From Pigoraptor vietnamica (Eukaryota > Opisthokonta > Filasterea): 50,402 bases of DNA. Of the stretch, positions 19,394-30,327 are shown one piece after another. Made by a program: the position numbers and the translations under genes. The notes beneath the pieces are model-generated. The model was not told the DNA's origin. It saw only the letters and a list, made by a program, of their open reading frames with translations, and did no database searches. Each line of letters starts with the position of its first letter. Within the stretch, counting starts at the first letter, position 1. Location of the stretch: NCBI GenBank assembly GCA_943704525.1, contig CALSCQ010001656.1:1-50402 (forward strand), written 5' to 3'.

Positions 19394-21306
19394 ATGTCGA
19401 GCATGCCCGGGTCGCAGGAGGCGGCTTCCGCCGAGAGGCTGCGTGCGTTTAAGAGCACGGTGTCCGAGCAAGTGCGTTAATCGCTCGTGTTTGTCGTTTT
19501 TTGTATTTGGTGTAATGTCTCACCGTTGCGTTCTTGTCACAGGAGCTGCGGCGACGTCGCCACGACCAGAATGCGGGCCTTCGCAAGCAGAAGGTTGGTA
19601 GTTGCCGTGCGTTTTATGGACGAACGGCTGAAATCTGAGCCTTGTTACTGCAGCGCGAGGACCAGCTCCTCAAGAAGCGCAACGTGAACCTGGACGACTT
19701 TTCGGACAGCCACCCGATGCCGAGCTACTCGTACGAGCAGGTGCGCGTCCGTGCCGCACGGTGCTGCATGGCCATTGCTCATGTCCTCACGCCCTCCCGC
19801 GCAGCTTCAGAAGTTGGTTCAGGCCATCAAGACGGGCGAGCCCGAGGCTCAAATTCAGGCGACGCAAATGGTCCGCAAGGTGCTCTCGAAAGAGAAGAAC
19901 CCGCCGATTGACGACGTGGTTGATGCCGGTCTCGTGCCGTACTTCGTCAGCTTTCTGGCCTGCGACCACCTGCCGAACCTCCAGGTGCGCCTTTGTTGCT
20001 TGCCTTTCTGTGGAAGCATCCTCTCATTGGCCGTTATGTGCAGTTCGAGGCGGCTTGGTCTCTCACGAACATTGCGTCTGGGACCGACATCCATACGGCC
20101 GCTGTCATTGAAGCGCACGCCATCCCCGCCCTCGTGCGCCTGCTCAATTCGCCGCACGACGAAGTCCGCGACCAGTGCGTGTGGGCGCTGGGCAACATTG
20201 CGGGCGACGGAGAGGAGTGCCGCAATCTCGTCCTCGCGGCGAACTGCGTCGGCCCGCTCCTGAACATTGTGCAGAAGGCGCTCGACACACAGGAGGCCGG
20301 CAAGACGCACATCCACAACGCGACGTGGACGCTGTCGAACCTGTGCCGGGGCAAGAAGCCGCCGCCCGACTTCCACCTTGTGCGTCCCATGATCCCCACA
20401 CTTGTGGGCCTGCTGCGCCACTACGACGCCGCGGTTATCGCAGACGCGTGCTGGGGTCTCTCGTACCTCACGGACGGGCCTAACGAGCAGATTGAGGAAG
20501 TCGTGCGCACGCAGTGCGTGATCCGCCTCGTCGAGCTGCTTCTCAGCGCCGACCAGTCGATTGTCGTCCCGGCGCTGCGCACCATCGGCAACATTGTAAC
20601 TGGTGACGATATGCAGACGCAGACGGTCATCAACTGCCAGGCGCTCGATCGGCTCGTCGTGCTGCTCAGCCACCAGCGCGACAGCATCCGGAAGGAAGCG
20701 TGCTGGACGCTCTCGAACATTACCGCCGGCAACGCGCACCAGATTCAGCAGGTCATCCAGGCCAACGCGTTCCCGCGCCTTCTGGAGCTCCTCGCGACGG
20801 CCGAGTTCAAGACGCGCAAGGAGGCCTGCTGGTGCATCTGCAACGTGTGCACTGGCGGCACCCCCGACCAGATCAAGTGGGTTTATGAGTCCCTATTTTC
20901 TAATTCTTTCTCTATATTTCTGACTTGTTTTGGTCTCGTGCTCGTTTTGCCCAGGTACCTGGTCAGCGTGGGCGCCATTCGCCCGCTGGTGCAGATGCTG
21001 AACGATTCGAGTTCTGTGGATCCGAAGATTGTCGTCGTGATTCTTGAAGCGTTCGACGGCATTCTGAAAGCCGGCCAGTCGGACTCGGGCGAAAATCTGC
21101 ACGCCAACATGCTCGAGGACCTTCACGGGCTGAACCTCATCGAGATGCTCCAACACCACGAGAACCCTGTCATTTATGGCAAGGCGTACACGCTGATCGA
21201 CACGTACTGGAGGGCGACCGAGGACGAGACGGTGGCGCCGCAGGTGCAAGGCGGCCAGTATGTCTTCGGCATGGGCGGCCAGCAAAACTCGTTCCAGTTT
21301 GGTTAG
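19394..21306 (+). CDS. KPNA: Importin subunit alpha (karyopherin alpha)
   Basis: Exons 19394..19471, 19543..19593, 19654..19740, 19805..19984, 20044..20876 and 20955..21306 give 526 residues, the usual length. Exons 1-3 build the importin-beta-binding domain: [40 protein letters not shown]. Ten armadillo repeats follow, with the NLS-binding W-x3-N arrays visible ([75 protein letters not shown]). It carries classical NLS cargo into the nucleus with importin beta. The last intron uses the donor GTGGGT at 20877. Reading it unspliced is open and would insert about 26 hydrophobic residues, but the family aligns only across the splice (DQIKYLVSVG). Confidence 0.96.
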
Positions 21307-21977
21307 CGCGACATGCGGCGGCGCGGCGTTGCGTCTTTTTCGCTGCAGCGCGTTTCTGTGTTTGGTACATATGAATTTTCACGAGATCTCGGCACATATT
21401 TTGATGACTGCGCGTGGGAGATTGGTTGGATGTTTCAACCAACAACCGGAAAAAGGAGGTTGCACGCTCTTACAAAGGCCGCGCACACGCCCCGTCTGCA
21501 CATGGGGCGGAACTCGGGACACCCGAGTTATGTGTGCGTGCGAAGAAACGACGTACTGCTCTTGTAGCTGTGCGTTCCGCCGAGTGCGGTGGCTTATCTT
21601 GTCTGTTTGGATGGCTGCAGTGCGGCGCGCGCCGTCTTGAAACAATGCATGGGTGCGCAGCGACACGGCCTCCCGCCGAGGCCACATGTGAACTCTATTG
21701 TTTCACATTCATGAACGCTCTGTTGTTTTCGTGGGGTGCGTGGATGTTGGCGCAACGCTGGCTATCCGGTGGCGTCCTGTCCGGTCGCGAATGGCATGCG
21801 GGGCACGCGAGCCACGCCGTCCCAAGATAAGACGCTCCACAGTGGCTGAGCTGCCGGCACGCAGTTCATGCACGCACGCATGCACACGGCACACAATTGC
21901 AGCGTGGCTTGGTGCGTATTAAATGGCCGCATCCATTTGAACGTGCACGGTGTTCTGCGTTGCTTGTCGGCTCCATC
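21307..21977. other. Intergenic gap with one small perfect hairpin
   Basis: No coding signal. At 21511-21529 the inverted repeat AACTCGGG / CCCGAGTT encloses a 3-nt ACA loop, about 205 bp downstream of the importin-alpha stop. Its role is unknown. Confidence 0.55.
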
Positions 21978-23190
21978 ATGGCGTCGCCAGAGTGCCCTTC
22001 AGAGTGCGAATGGATTGTTGTGAGTGACAAAACGGACGAGGTAGGGAAGGTGTTTGTTCTGTGGGGGCCGCACATCCGCAAGTCTCTCACTCTGCGTGCG
22101 GCTGGTTTTCAGCAAGCGCCGGCGTCGCCACGACCCAGCAGCGCAAGCTCGCAGTCGCTTGAGCTTGTCCATCCTCCGACGTCGGCGGCAAGTGGGCGTC
22201 TCACGCCGGCGTCCGATGTTGAAGAAAATCCATTTGTCGACGATGAGAGCGGCCTCCGTCGTCGCCGGAGGACGTCCCAGCCGCGCTCTGCAAGCACAGA
22301 CGGCGTTTTGCTCGCGCCGTCGGGTGCGATGCAGGGCTGCAGCTCGCCCGGTTCGCGGCGTGCGCAAGCTTTAGAAGAGGTGCTCGCGGACGAGCGGGCC
22401 AAAGCTCGGGCTCTCCGGGAACAAGTGGCGGCGTTGCGCGAGCAGCTGCGAAGAACGGAGGTTCAGCCGCATGGCGATGCCCCGTGGTCCCACTCGCTTG
22501 CGGCGGAAACCGAGGCGGACGTGCCCTTGTTCCGCGCCGCCGCCGCCCTTGCCGCGCGAGTTGCCGACATGCGCAGCGCACAGCTTCGGGGCCACACGGG
22601 CGCCGCTGCGGACCAGGGCGAGCCCTACCGCGTGGCCGAGGAGATTGACGTGGTGGCCACGCTCCAGATGGCGATACAGAGCATGGCGACTAAGATTGAA
22701 GCCACGGAGGGCGCGCTGGCGCAAAAGGATGGCGAATGTCGCGCTCTGCGTGACGAGCTGGCTGCGGTGAGTGGTCTGCGTGGGCTGTGCGGCTGCTGCG
22801 AGCTGGGACTGACGGGGCCTTGCAGCAGGGGCGGGTTGCCGGTCACCCTCCATCTGCGCAGGACAAAGGTAAGGGAGTGCAAAATGACGCCGCGTACCCT
22901 GGTGGCTTGCAGCACCTGATCGCCGCACACGCGCAGGCAAGGGCGTTCTGGGGGCGTCGGATCCCTTCCGCCACGCGGAGCCGCCCCGCAAGGACAAGAA
23001 GAAGAAGAAGCGCGGGTCGGGGCTCCTGGCCTCGCTGCAGTACGCCCTGTTCCGCAATCTGAACTGCTGCTTCCCGCACGCGGCGCGCGCCGAAGAGTGC
23101 GACGAGCCTGGCTGCGATTGCCGCGGCAGTGCGGCGGGCGGCATGCGCGTCAATGCAGTTGAGGCTGTGCGAACATCTCTCTTCAAGTAA
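21978..23190 (+). CDS. Unrecognised coiled-coil protein with a basic, Cys-rich C-terminus
   Basis: Exons 21978..22766, 22826..22868 and 22937..23190 give 361 residues. The N-terminal 35 residues (MASPECPSECEWIVVSDKTD, then FVLWGPHIRKSLTLRAA) are followed by a Ser/Pro-rich disordered stretch containing ENPFVDD, an NPF tripeptide of the kind bound by EH domains. Next are two coiled-coil blocks (LADERAKARALREQVAALRE; ATLQMAIQSMATKIEATEGA) and a lysine run (RKDKKKKKRGSG). The C-terminus has clustered cysteines (LNCCFPH, EECDEPGCDCRG). I know no family with this order. Splice phases and the conserved look of the three exons support a real gene. Endocytic or vesicle scaffolding is a guess resting only on NPF plus coiled coil. 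Confidence 0.65.
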
Positions 23191-23400
23191 GCGGCCAGCG
23201 TGCGTAAATGCGTCCGCAATATATCACAGTCAGGAAACATCGCCGATTCTGTTTATATTGCCCGCCATGGCAGACAGCCATCGTGTGGCGCTGAGCTGTG
23301 ATGAGAGGAGCACGTCGCGCTGTGCTCCTCTCGGGAGGCTGAGGAGCGGGAAGCGCAGAACATTGGCAGCAGAGGGTACAGCAAGCCACGCAAAACGCAA

Positions 23401-26004
23401 TCACGTGGGAATCTGCGGAAGGCGCTCGCGAGGGCGTGGTCGAGAGAGATAGACCTCGTCCACAACGACCGGCGGCGATTTTTGCGGCCTGCCAGACGGA
23501 GACACCGGCGGGAGAAACCCGAGCGACTGCAGTTGTCCGCCGTCCAGTCGCATCTTGTACGGGTCGCCCACAGTCGGCTGCATCACGTGCGCTGCGGGTG
23601 CAGAGCATGGTGAATAAACGCGCGAATACGAAAAAGGACTGCCAAAGAAGTTTGATAAACTCACCCCGCGGGGCATTGTCGGGTGCCGTCACTCCCACTG
23701 CTGCCCAGTTCTCAACATAGTCGTCGAAACTGAGGCTGTGCGTCCACTGCACTAGTTGCTCGGCCTCGGCGTCGTCGAGGTCGTCAACGGGTATCCCCGG
23801 CCGCTGCGGCGACGCGGATTCCTTCGCATTGGGGTCACGTCCGGTGTACCTGAGGCATGAAACCGGTTAGTATCACGACACGAGCACGCGCAGAAAACGG
23901 CCAGCAAAGCTCACAGTTTCTGCATCCACTCGACGCGGCGGCGCTTCTTCTTTCGCTCGATGTCCTGGCGCCGCACGAGGCGCACAGGATGGAAGTTTTG
24001 GGCGGCGTCCTTCTGCCGTAGGGCGTCGAGAAGCTCGCTCTGCTCGGCCATCACCTGCGGAGAAAGAGTGAGTCATGGGATCCCATCGACGCTCCCGCCA
24101 AGCAGACGTAGCGGCACACGCGACTTCGCCGTAAAGCTTGCGCACGCTCACCCCGTACGACACGGGACGCCAGCCATTGTTCTCGATCCGCCTGTACCAG
24201 CCCGCGGTGGAGTCGAGCCCTTTGACTGCAACAATCACGGTGGACGCACGGGTCAGGCACTCACAAGCATTCCCACACCTACGGTTGACTCAAGGGCTCC
24301 ACACCCTCGCACATACGCATGAATGCACACACACAAAGACGCACCTACGGACACCCAAACATGGCACGCACACATGTACGCCCATAACACACCTTTCGCT
24401 CGATTGTGGCGCGTCCGCGGAAGTTCAAGCTTGTTCCCGGTGGCGCAATAATCGCGGGGACTGCTCGCACACAAATCGACCACTGTGTGGTGCGTGAAAA
24501 TCTTGTAGTAGATGGTGGGGGGGAAAGTGGGCTGGATTGAAACACGGGTCAGCGACGGTCGCGCGCAACGCCTGCGGTCATCAGAGGTCTCCCCCACAAG
24601 CGTACGAGGCCATCGCAAGCGTCTCTATACACACCCCGCCCAGCCGAAACCGCACGTGGGCGCCACTGGCTGCGTCGAGGAGCTGCGCCTCGCGCGGATT
24701 GATGCATCGCAGAAGGAGCGCGGGATCGCCGCGTTCCCGGAATGTCACAAGATCCCTGTAGCAGCGGAATATGCCGCGCAGCTGGACGCAGTGTGCGTGT
24801 GAGTGTGCGAATACGGTTGAAATGCCGCGCCACCGACGCAGACCCACCACGCTGCGCCGCCACGCGCGTTGTATGATGCGGATCGCCTTCTCCCTGCTCG
24901 GCGCACGGAAGCGCCGGCACCGCCGAATCCACGCGCGCTCAATGACTAGGGCCGCGCGCTTGCGAGCCGCAAGAATCTGGAGAGCCTCGGATGAGCGCGG
25001 TTGGTCAGACACACCTGCCCACCCCCAGTCCACCCACCTTCTTATACGCTCGTCGCTGCTTCAACATGCGCCACCAAGCTTGTATGAGAGACACACAAAA
25101 GCCCTCAAACGTATGCGGCGGTCCCGCGAAGACAATTTTGCGCGCCTCCTTGCTGTGGCGCAGATATTCCTCGTACTTTGCCTCGAGGTACTCACGGCAA
25201 ATCTGCATGTCGCACGTTAGGCATTGGAAAGGTGCACACTCGCGTAACGCTACAAGATCACATACCAGAGGAGGGGTTTTAACGTCGCGGAGGCCGAGCT
25301 CGCTGTCGGCAAAGCGGCTGCGCGTGTGAAGAGGAAAGATACTGCTGCGCCCGTCGTCGAGATCGTGAAGCTGCGGTGGGACACAAGGACAATTACCTAT
25401 CCGTCACGCGGTCGGGGCACGTCTCGCTGCCAAACAAAGTGCAACGTACCATTGCTCTTGTCCAAAAACCCCGCCAATAGCGCTGAATTTCGATGGCCGC
25501 CACAGTGCGTCTCTTCTCGGCATTTTCCGGCGTGTCTTCTTCGCGCATTATTTCCTGGAAACGGCGGCGTCAGCACAGCGGCATCGACACACCGATACAA
25601 TGCGCGGTGTCTTTGCGACGCGAACCCCTCACCCTCCGCTGCTCCTTCGTCATGGCCGCATAGTCGTCGTTGAATGTCACCATTCGCAGGATGCGTCGCA
25701 TGTCCGACTGGCCAAGGTCGCGGTACGCGTTCGGCGTCGCGAGCACCGTGTAACTGTGCGGAATGGCAAGTCGGCTGCCCGCCTGCGACGCCGCCGTGCT
25801 TGCGGTGCTAGCAATGGACGCAGTGGACCCGAGCACCGGCCCAGCGGACGGAAGCCCAAGGCCCCCGGCGCGCGAGGGCTGGCGCGCGGCGGGCGCCGGC
25901 GGCTGCAGGCCATTGTCGGACCGTGCACGCGACGGCCCCGCCGGCGGCTCCTGCGGGGGCTGCGGGGGCTGCGGGGAGTGCGCTGGGCGCTTCTCGCGGG
26001 GCAT
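23401..26004 (-). CDS. MFI: C11orf65 / MFI homologue with IQ motifs
   Basis: Eleven exons, 26004..25633, 25554..25450, 25370..25266, 25202..25038, 24976..24851, 24781..24635, 24531..24393, 24225..24152, 24054..23915, 23849..23665 and 23591..23401, give 582 residues. A Pro-rich N-terminus is followed by IQ-like segments (AAIEIQRYWRGFWTRAM; SLIQAWWRMLKQRRAYKK; ALVIERAWIRRCRRF; AIRIIQRAWRRS). The core then matches the C11orf65 family: FRERGDPALLLRCINPREAQ, LLDAASGAHVRFRLGG, FPPTIYYKIFTHHTVVDLCA, YRRIENNGWRPVS. The human protein (mitochondrial fission factor interactor) is reported to block DRP1 recruitment, and IQ motifs suggest calmodulin binding. The donor of exon 5 may lie 3 nt downstream. 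Intron 9 carries GATACTAACC. It is far longer than the human protein at the N-terminus. Confidence 0.8.
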
Positions 26005-26077
26005 GGCGAGGGAGCGGCGGCCGCTGGTGCGCTGTGCAAGGCAGCGCCGATTTTTGAACGGGTCCTTGACAACGGAT

Positions 26078-26083
26078 CACGTG
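26078..26083. promoter_or_regulatory. E-box CACGTG between the MFI and cysteine-synthase-like genes
   Basis: GATCACGTGATTGATC, itself a near-palindrome, lies in the 181-bp gap between divergent ATGs (26004 minus, 26186 plus). Confidence 0.5.
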
Positions 26084-26185
26084 ATTGATCGACTGTTACG
26101 TGCCCCGGTTACATCATGTTTTCAGTGGCCAACACTGTGAACTTGCAAGACACCATCCCCGCAGTGTCAGCAGGTCGGCGTCAAG

Positions 26186-27979
26186 ATGGCTTCAGGTGCG
26201 CCGTTGTGCTTTCGTTCTCGGACTGGCTGGCCGCGCTCTTGGCTCACCACCCCACGCGCAGTGGTGGCCCACGCCCGCAGGCTGCTGTCCACGGGGGCGG
26301 CGGCAGCGTGGAAGGACAGCGTGCGGTGGGTCGAACGGAGTATCTTACAGACTGCGCACCATTGCTGACGTTGTCGAGTTGTGTGCTGCAGGAACGGCAT
26401 GGACGCGACCGTTGGCAAGACGCCCCTTATCCGCCTCAAGCGGTATGTGCGTCTGTGGCCTGCTTTTCTAATCGCCGTTCACACGCACAATGCCTGCGTG
26501 CAGGGTAAGCGAGGAAACGGGGTGCGACATCCTTGCCAAGGCAGAGTTCCTCAACTGCGGTGGCTCGGTGAAGGACCGTGCGGCCCTCTTTCTCATCAAG
26601 GCATGTTGATGTCGGTTCCTCTGGGACACGTGAGCAAAGACTAAGTGGGCTGCATGCAGGACGCCGAAGAGCGCGGCCTCCTGAAGCCAGGCGGCACGGT
26701 CGTCGAGGGCACTGCGGGCAACACGGGAATCGGCCTTGCGCACATCTGCAACGCCCGGGGCTACAAGTGCGTCATATACATGCCCGATACGCAATCGAAG
26801 GAGAAGATGGTGAGGGCTGTTGTGGCGTGCACTACAGCACCCCATGCCTCGCTCACTTCCATTGCCCAGGACATTCTTCGCGTTCTCGGCGCCGAGGTGC
26901 GCGCGGTGCCGGCGGTGGCGTTCACGGACCAGAACAACTACAACCACCAGGCTCGCCGATTTGCAGAGGGCACTCCCAATGCCGTGTGGACGAATCAGGC
27001 ATGTGCCGTCGTCTGTGCTGTATTTCATGTGGGCGCGCTGAACGTGGGGATAATCGTTAATCTCTCATCTCTGCCCCTCAGTTTGACAACATCGCCAATC
27101 GCACGGCCCACTTCATGACCACGGGGCCGGAGATTTGGGAACAGACCGGTGCGTAGGCTGTCCAGGCTTTCCCTACTGTTGATGTCGCCAAATGCTGACG
27201 AATCTCACTGTGATAGGCGGCCGCGTCGACGCTTTCACGTGCTCGACGGGGACGGGAGGGACCCTCGCAGGTGCGGTTGGTGCGGCGTGGTTGCCTGTTG
27301 CAGCAACTGGGACTCAGTCCTGCCACGCTCGCAGGCACCGCGGCATATCTGAAGTCGCGCAACCCCGGCATTCGCGTCGCCCTTGCCGACCCGACCGGCA
27401 GCGTGCTCGCCCACTGGTTCACCCGCGGCATCCTTGAGCGCACCGGCACGGGCTCGATCACGGAGGGTGAGTGGCGCTGTTTACGCTGTCTTGGCTCCGG
27501 TGGCCGTCGCTGATCCCCTCGACTGCAGGCATCGGGCAGGGCCGCGTGACCGACAACCTCAAGGGTGCGAGTGTCGACACGGCGTTCACCATTGACGACA
27601 AGCTGTCAGTGGAAATGGTTTGTGCTTCAGAGAAGCGTCCTCGCGATGCGTTTGTCCATGCTCACGCCGTCTCATTCTCGCCCTGCAGACCTACCGACTT
27701 CTACACGAAGAGGGCCTCTTCGTCGGTGCGTCGTCGGGCCTCAATGTGGCGGCCGCCGTCCACTTGGCGCGACAGCTCGGCCCGGGGCACACCATCGTGA
27801 CGATACTGTGCGACTCTGGCCAGGCAAGTGTTGTTGTGTGTGTGATGCAGAGTGGACTGGCACGTGCTCATGCGCAGTTGCAATCGCAGCGGTACTACGC
27901 GCGCCTTTTCAACGCGGCGTGGCTCACGTCCAAGGGCCTCCTCGAGGCCGTGCCGCAAGACTACCGCAAATTCGGCTAA
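26186..27979 (+). CDS. Cysteine synthase-like PLP enzyme (OASS/CBS family)
   Basis: Twelve exons, 26186..26195, 26262..26325, 26392..26442, 26504..26600, 26660..26809, 26870..26998, 27082..27148, 27217..27270, 27335..27466, 27529..27617, 27689..27823 and 27890..27979, give 355 residues. The start [20 protein letters not shown] looks like a mitochondrial presequence. Fold type II PLP motifs follow: [16 protein letters not shown], the Schiff-base Lys in [10 protein letters not shown], the substrate loop [12 protein letters not shown], the phosphate loop [15 protein letters not shown], and the PLP N1-binding Ser in CDSGQRYY. The family makes cysteine from O-acetylserine or handles homocysteine/serine. 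Without the CBS regulatory tail it resembles fungal and protist cysteine synthases. Three introns use GC donors (26601, 26999, 27824). It is convergent with the PH-filamin gene, 40 bp apart. Confidence 0.92.
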
Positions 27980-28019
27980 GAAATACATTTACAGGCATCA
28001 CAAGAGGTCACAGCGATCG

Positions 28020-29915
28020 TCAGGGCGCCGCCAGATAGTCCAGGAAGGCCCGCTGAATGCTAGCGCTGTTGTCACGCTGGTGCTGCGCGTGCAGTTGCCG
28101 CGCGTTAACCGACTGCCGCTCCAGTGGCGGCCTCCGCGGCGCCGTGCCGTACCCAGCGGTCGCGGACATGACAGACCCGCTGCTGGACGTCGAGCCCGAC
28201 CGCCTGTCCCCCGCAGCGCCGGCATCGTCGTGGGGCGCGTAGTACGGACTGTCTGCGACGTGGTTGCCGTCCACTGTGATCGCAACCACATAATCGCCCT
28301 CGGCCTCGCACGTGTAAGTGACGCGGTACGTCCCGTCGCAGCCGTTCTTGATGCGCGCCTCCGGCCGCGGCGCATCAAAGGGCCCGTTGATCTTGACGAC
28401 AAAGGGGTCGCTGCGCCCGCACCGCAGATTGCCCGCCCCGTCCCGCGCCTCGATAATAAACGACGATTCGACGCCCACGACGCCCGACTCAACGCCCTGG
28501 CCGCGCACGACGCACTGCTCGACGGACAATGTCCCAATGGCGGCGTCCGCCTGCGCAAGGCCCGCCGGCACGGACAGCGCCACTAGCTCCGCCACCGACG
28601 CAGCCAGGCGCGCCACGATTTGCAGGCCGTTCATCCACAGGTCCTTGTCGTGGATGGTTTCCGCGACAAAGTAATATGTCGTTCCACCCGTGCTGATCTT
28701 GAAGCTGTTGGGCTTGCGTGTGTCCGCGTCTGCGTCGGCCACCGTGGTGCCAGCCTCGATCTCAATCGCCCCCTGCGCGACCTCGCTGACCTCCGCCTTG
28801 AAGTACGAGAGGCTGCGGCCGGACAGCACGCACCACCGCCGCTTCCAATTTTTCCCCTCCTTCTTCTTCAGCAAAAAGCCGCGCACGTCGTCCGTGCCCG
28901 TCGCGCCCAACACCGCGGGCGGCGCCGGTAAAGAAAGCGACGCGGGCCTGCCAGGCGATGACGTGCCGCTGAGGGCGGGTGAGAGGGAGAGCGGCTCCAT
29001 GCCGCGCTGGAGGCTCATGCGAATGCCCGCCTGTGCCGCAAACAGCGGCGATCCCACCGACCCCATGGACGACAGAATGTCGCGCGGAAGGGCGGTGCTG
29101 CTGCGCGCACTCGCCGGAATGGACGCGTGCTGCGCGTGCAACGGCGTCTCACCCCCGTCCATGTGCGCGCCGTCGTTTGGTGGCGACTGGGCAGAGACCG
29201 AACCGCGCACGCTCTCGCTCACATCGTCTGCGGAGTCCTCGGCATCAGACGCATCGCGCTCGGAGGTGGGCCCCGCGGGAATCGACATGCGTGACGAGGC
29301 TGCGAGCTCAACGGGCGTGGACAGCGTGCCCGAAAACGAGTGGCTGGCGTCGACGTTCGAAGCAGCGCCGGTGCGACCAGCGCGCAGCAGCTGCACAGTG
29401 CGTGTGAGGGAAGCGCTCCACTCGTCGGCCTCTCTGCGTGCACAAGGACCGTGAATATTTACGCACGATATGACCGAGAGTACCCTGCCAGACACTCTTC
29501 ATGGGTATCGCGGGTACGGTGAGTGTGCATCTGCAAGCGTCTGCGTGGTAAGTGAAAGCGCTTCTCACCTTCGCGTGTCCGCAACAAGATAATATGTGCG
29601 TGTCGGTGTCACGAGGCGGAAGCTGTTTGGCCGCTTGAGCGCAACCTCGGCGTCCTCAATGACGACGCACTCGGCCATGTTGATCGACCCAAGCGGCTCG
29701 TGCAACGACCCATCCGCACCCTTGTAGTACCGCAGCACCGCCGACCGCAGCGCAAACCGGCGCATTTCCAGCAGTTGCCCCGGCGAGAAACTGCGCGTCA
29801 GGTCGTCGTCACCGCTGTCCACGTCGAGGTGCAGTATGAACCACCGACGCTTCCACGACTTGATGTTCCCGCCCTGCTTTTGCAGGTACCCGCTCCGCCG
29901 CCCGATCGTATCCAT
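28020..29915 (-). CDS. PH-PH-filamin repeat scaffold protein
   Basis: Exons 29915..29569 and 29433..28020 give 586 residues. PH1 (about 1-115) begins MDTIGRRSGYLQKQGGNIKS, WKRRWFIL, and contains KRPNSFRLVTPTRTYYLVAD. A Ser/Pro/Asp-rich linker of roughly 170 residues follows. PH2 has VRGFLLKKKEGKNWKRRWCV, RKPNSFKISTGGTTYYFVAE and the closing helix DKDLWMNGLQIVARL. The third domain is a filamin/ABP280 immunoglobulin-like repeat (SFIIEARDGAGNLRCGRSDP; GTYRVTYTCEAEGDYVVAIT). Phosphoinositide binding plus a filamin-type interaction surface suggests a membrane-cytoskeleton adaptor. The ATG at 29915 opens the first PH strand directly. I know no named family with this order. Confidence 0.85.
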
Positions 29916-30327
29916 CTCCAACCAGCCGCAATTGGCGGCGCGCGCACTATGCTGCGGGTCTTCGCTGCGGCGCGGCCGGTGCCGCTGCCGAGCAGCTACT
30001 CAGCTCAAAAATCCTCTCACGCCAAACGCATCCAGTGAAATAATCGTCCTCGAAAAAGAGAGGGAGCTCGAGGCCCAAAAAACACAACGGACACCTCCCA
30101 CGAGACGACCACAGAGCCGTGCGGAGAGTGTGAGTGTGTGTGCAACGCCGTTTACTTGCTCGGCTCTGCGCGTACGCTTTCGTGTGTTGTTGTGGATTGA
30201 AAGTCGCAAGTAAGACCTGCGGCATCCCAACCCAAATCTAGGATTTGGGAAAATGTTACTACGTTACAGCGACCGAACTCTAAAAGCAAGAGAGGTGCCG
30301 CAACATCGCACACGCACGGCTGCTGAC
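29916..30327. promoter_or_regulatory. Divergent promoter gap between the PH-filamin gene and MED11
   Basis: A 412-bp gap between two divergent ATGs. No E-box CACGTG is present and I see no other clear element. A short inverted repeat, CCCAAATC...GATTTGGG, lies near 30232-30248. Confidence 0.4.

Noticed and set aside
19993-21306. Importin-alpha read through its last intron
   Set aside because: The frame stays open, but the inserted residues are hydrophobic and absent from the family. The donor GTGGGT at 20877 restores the armadillo alignment exactly.
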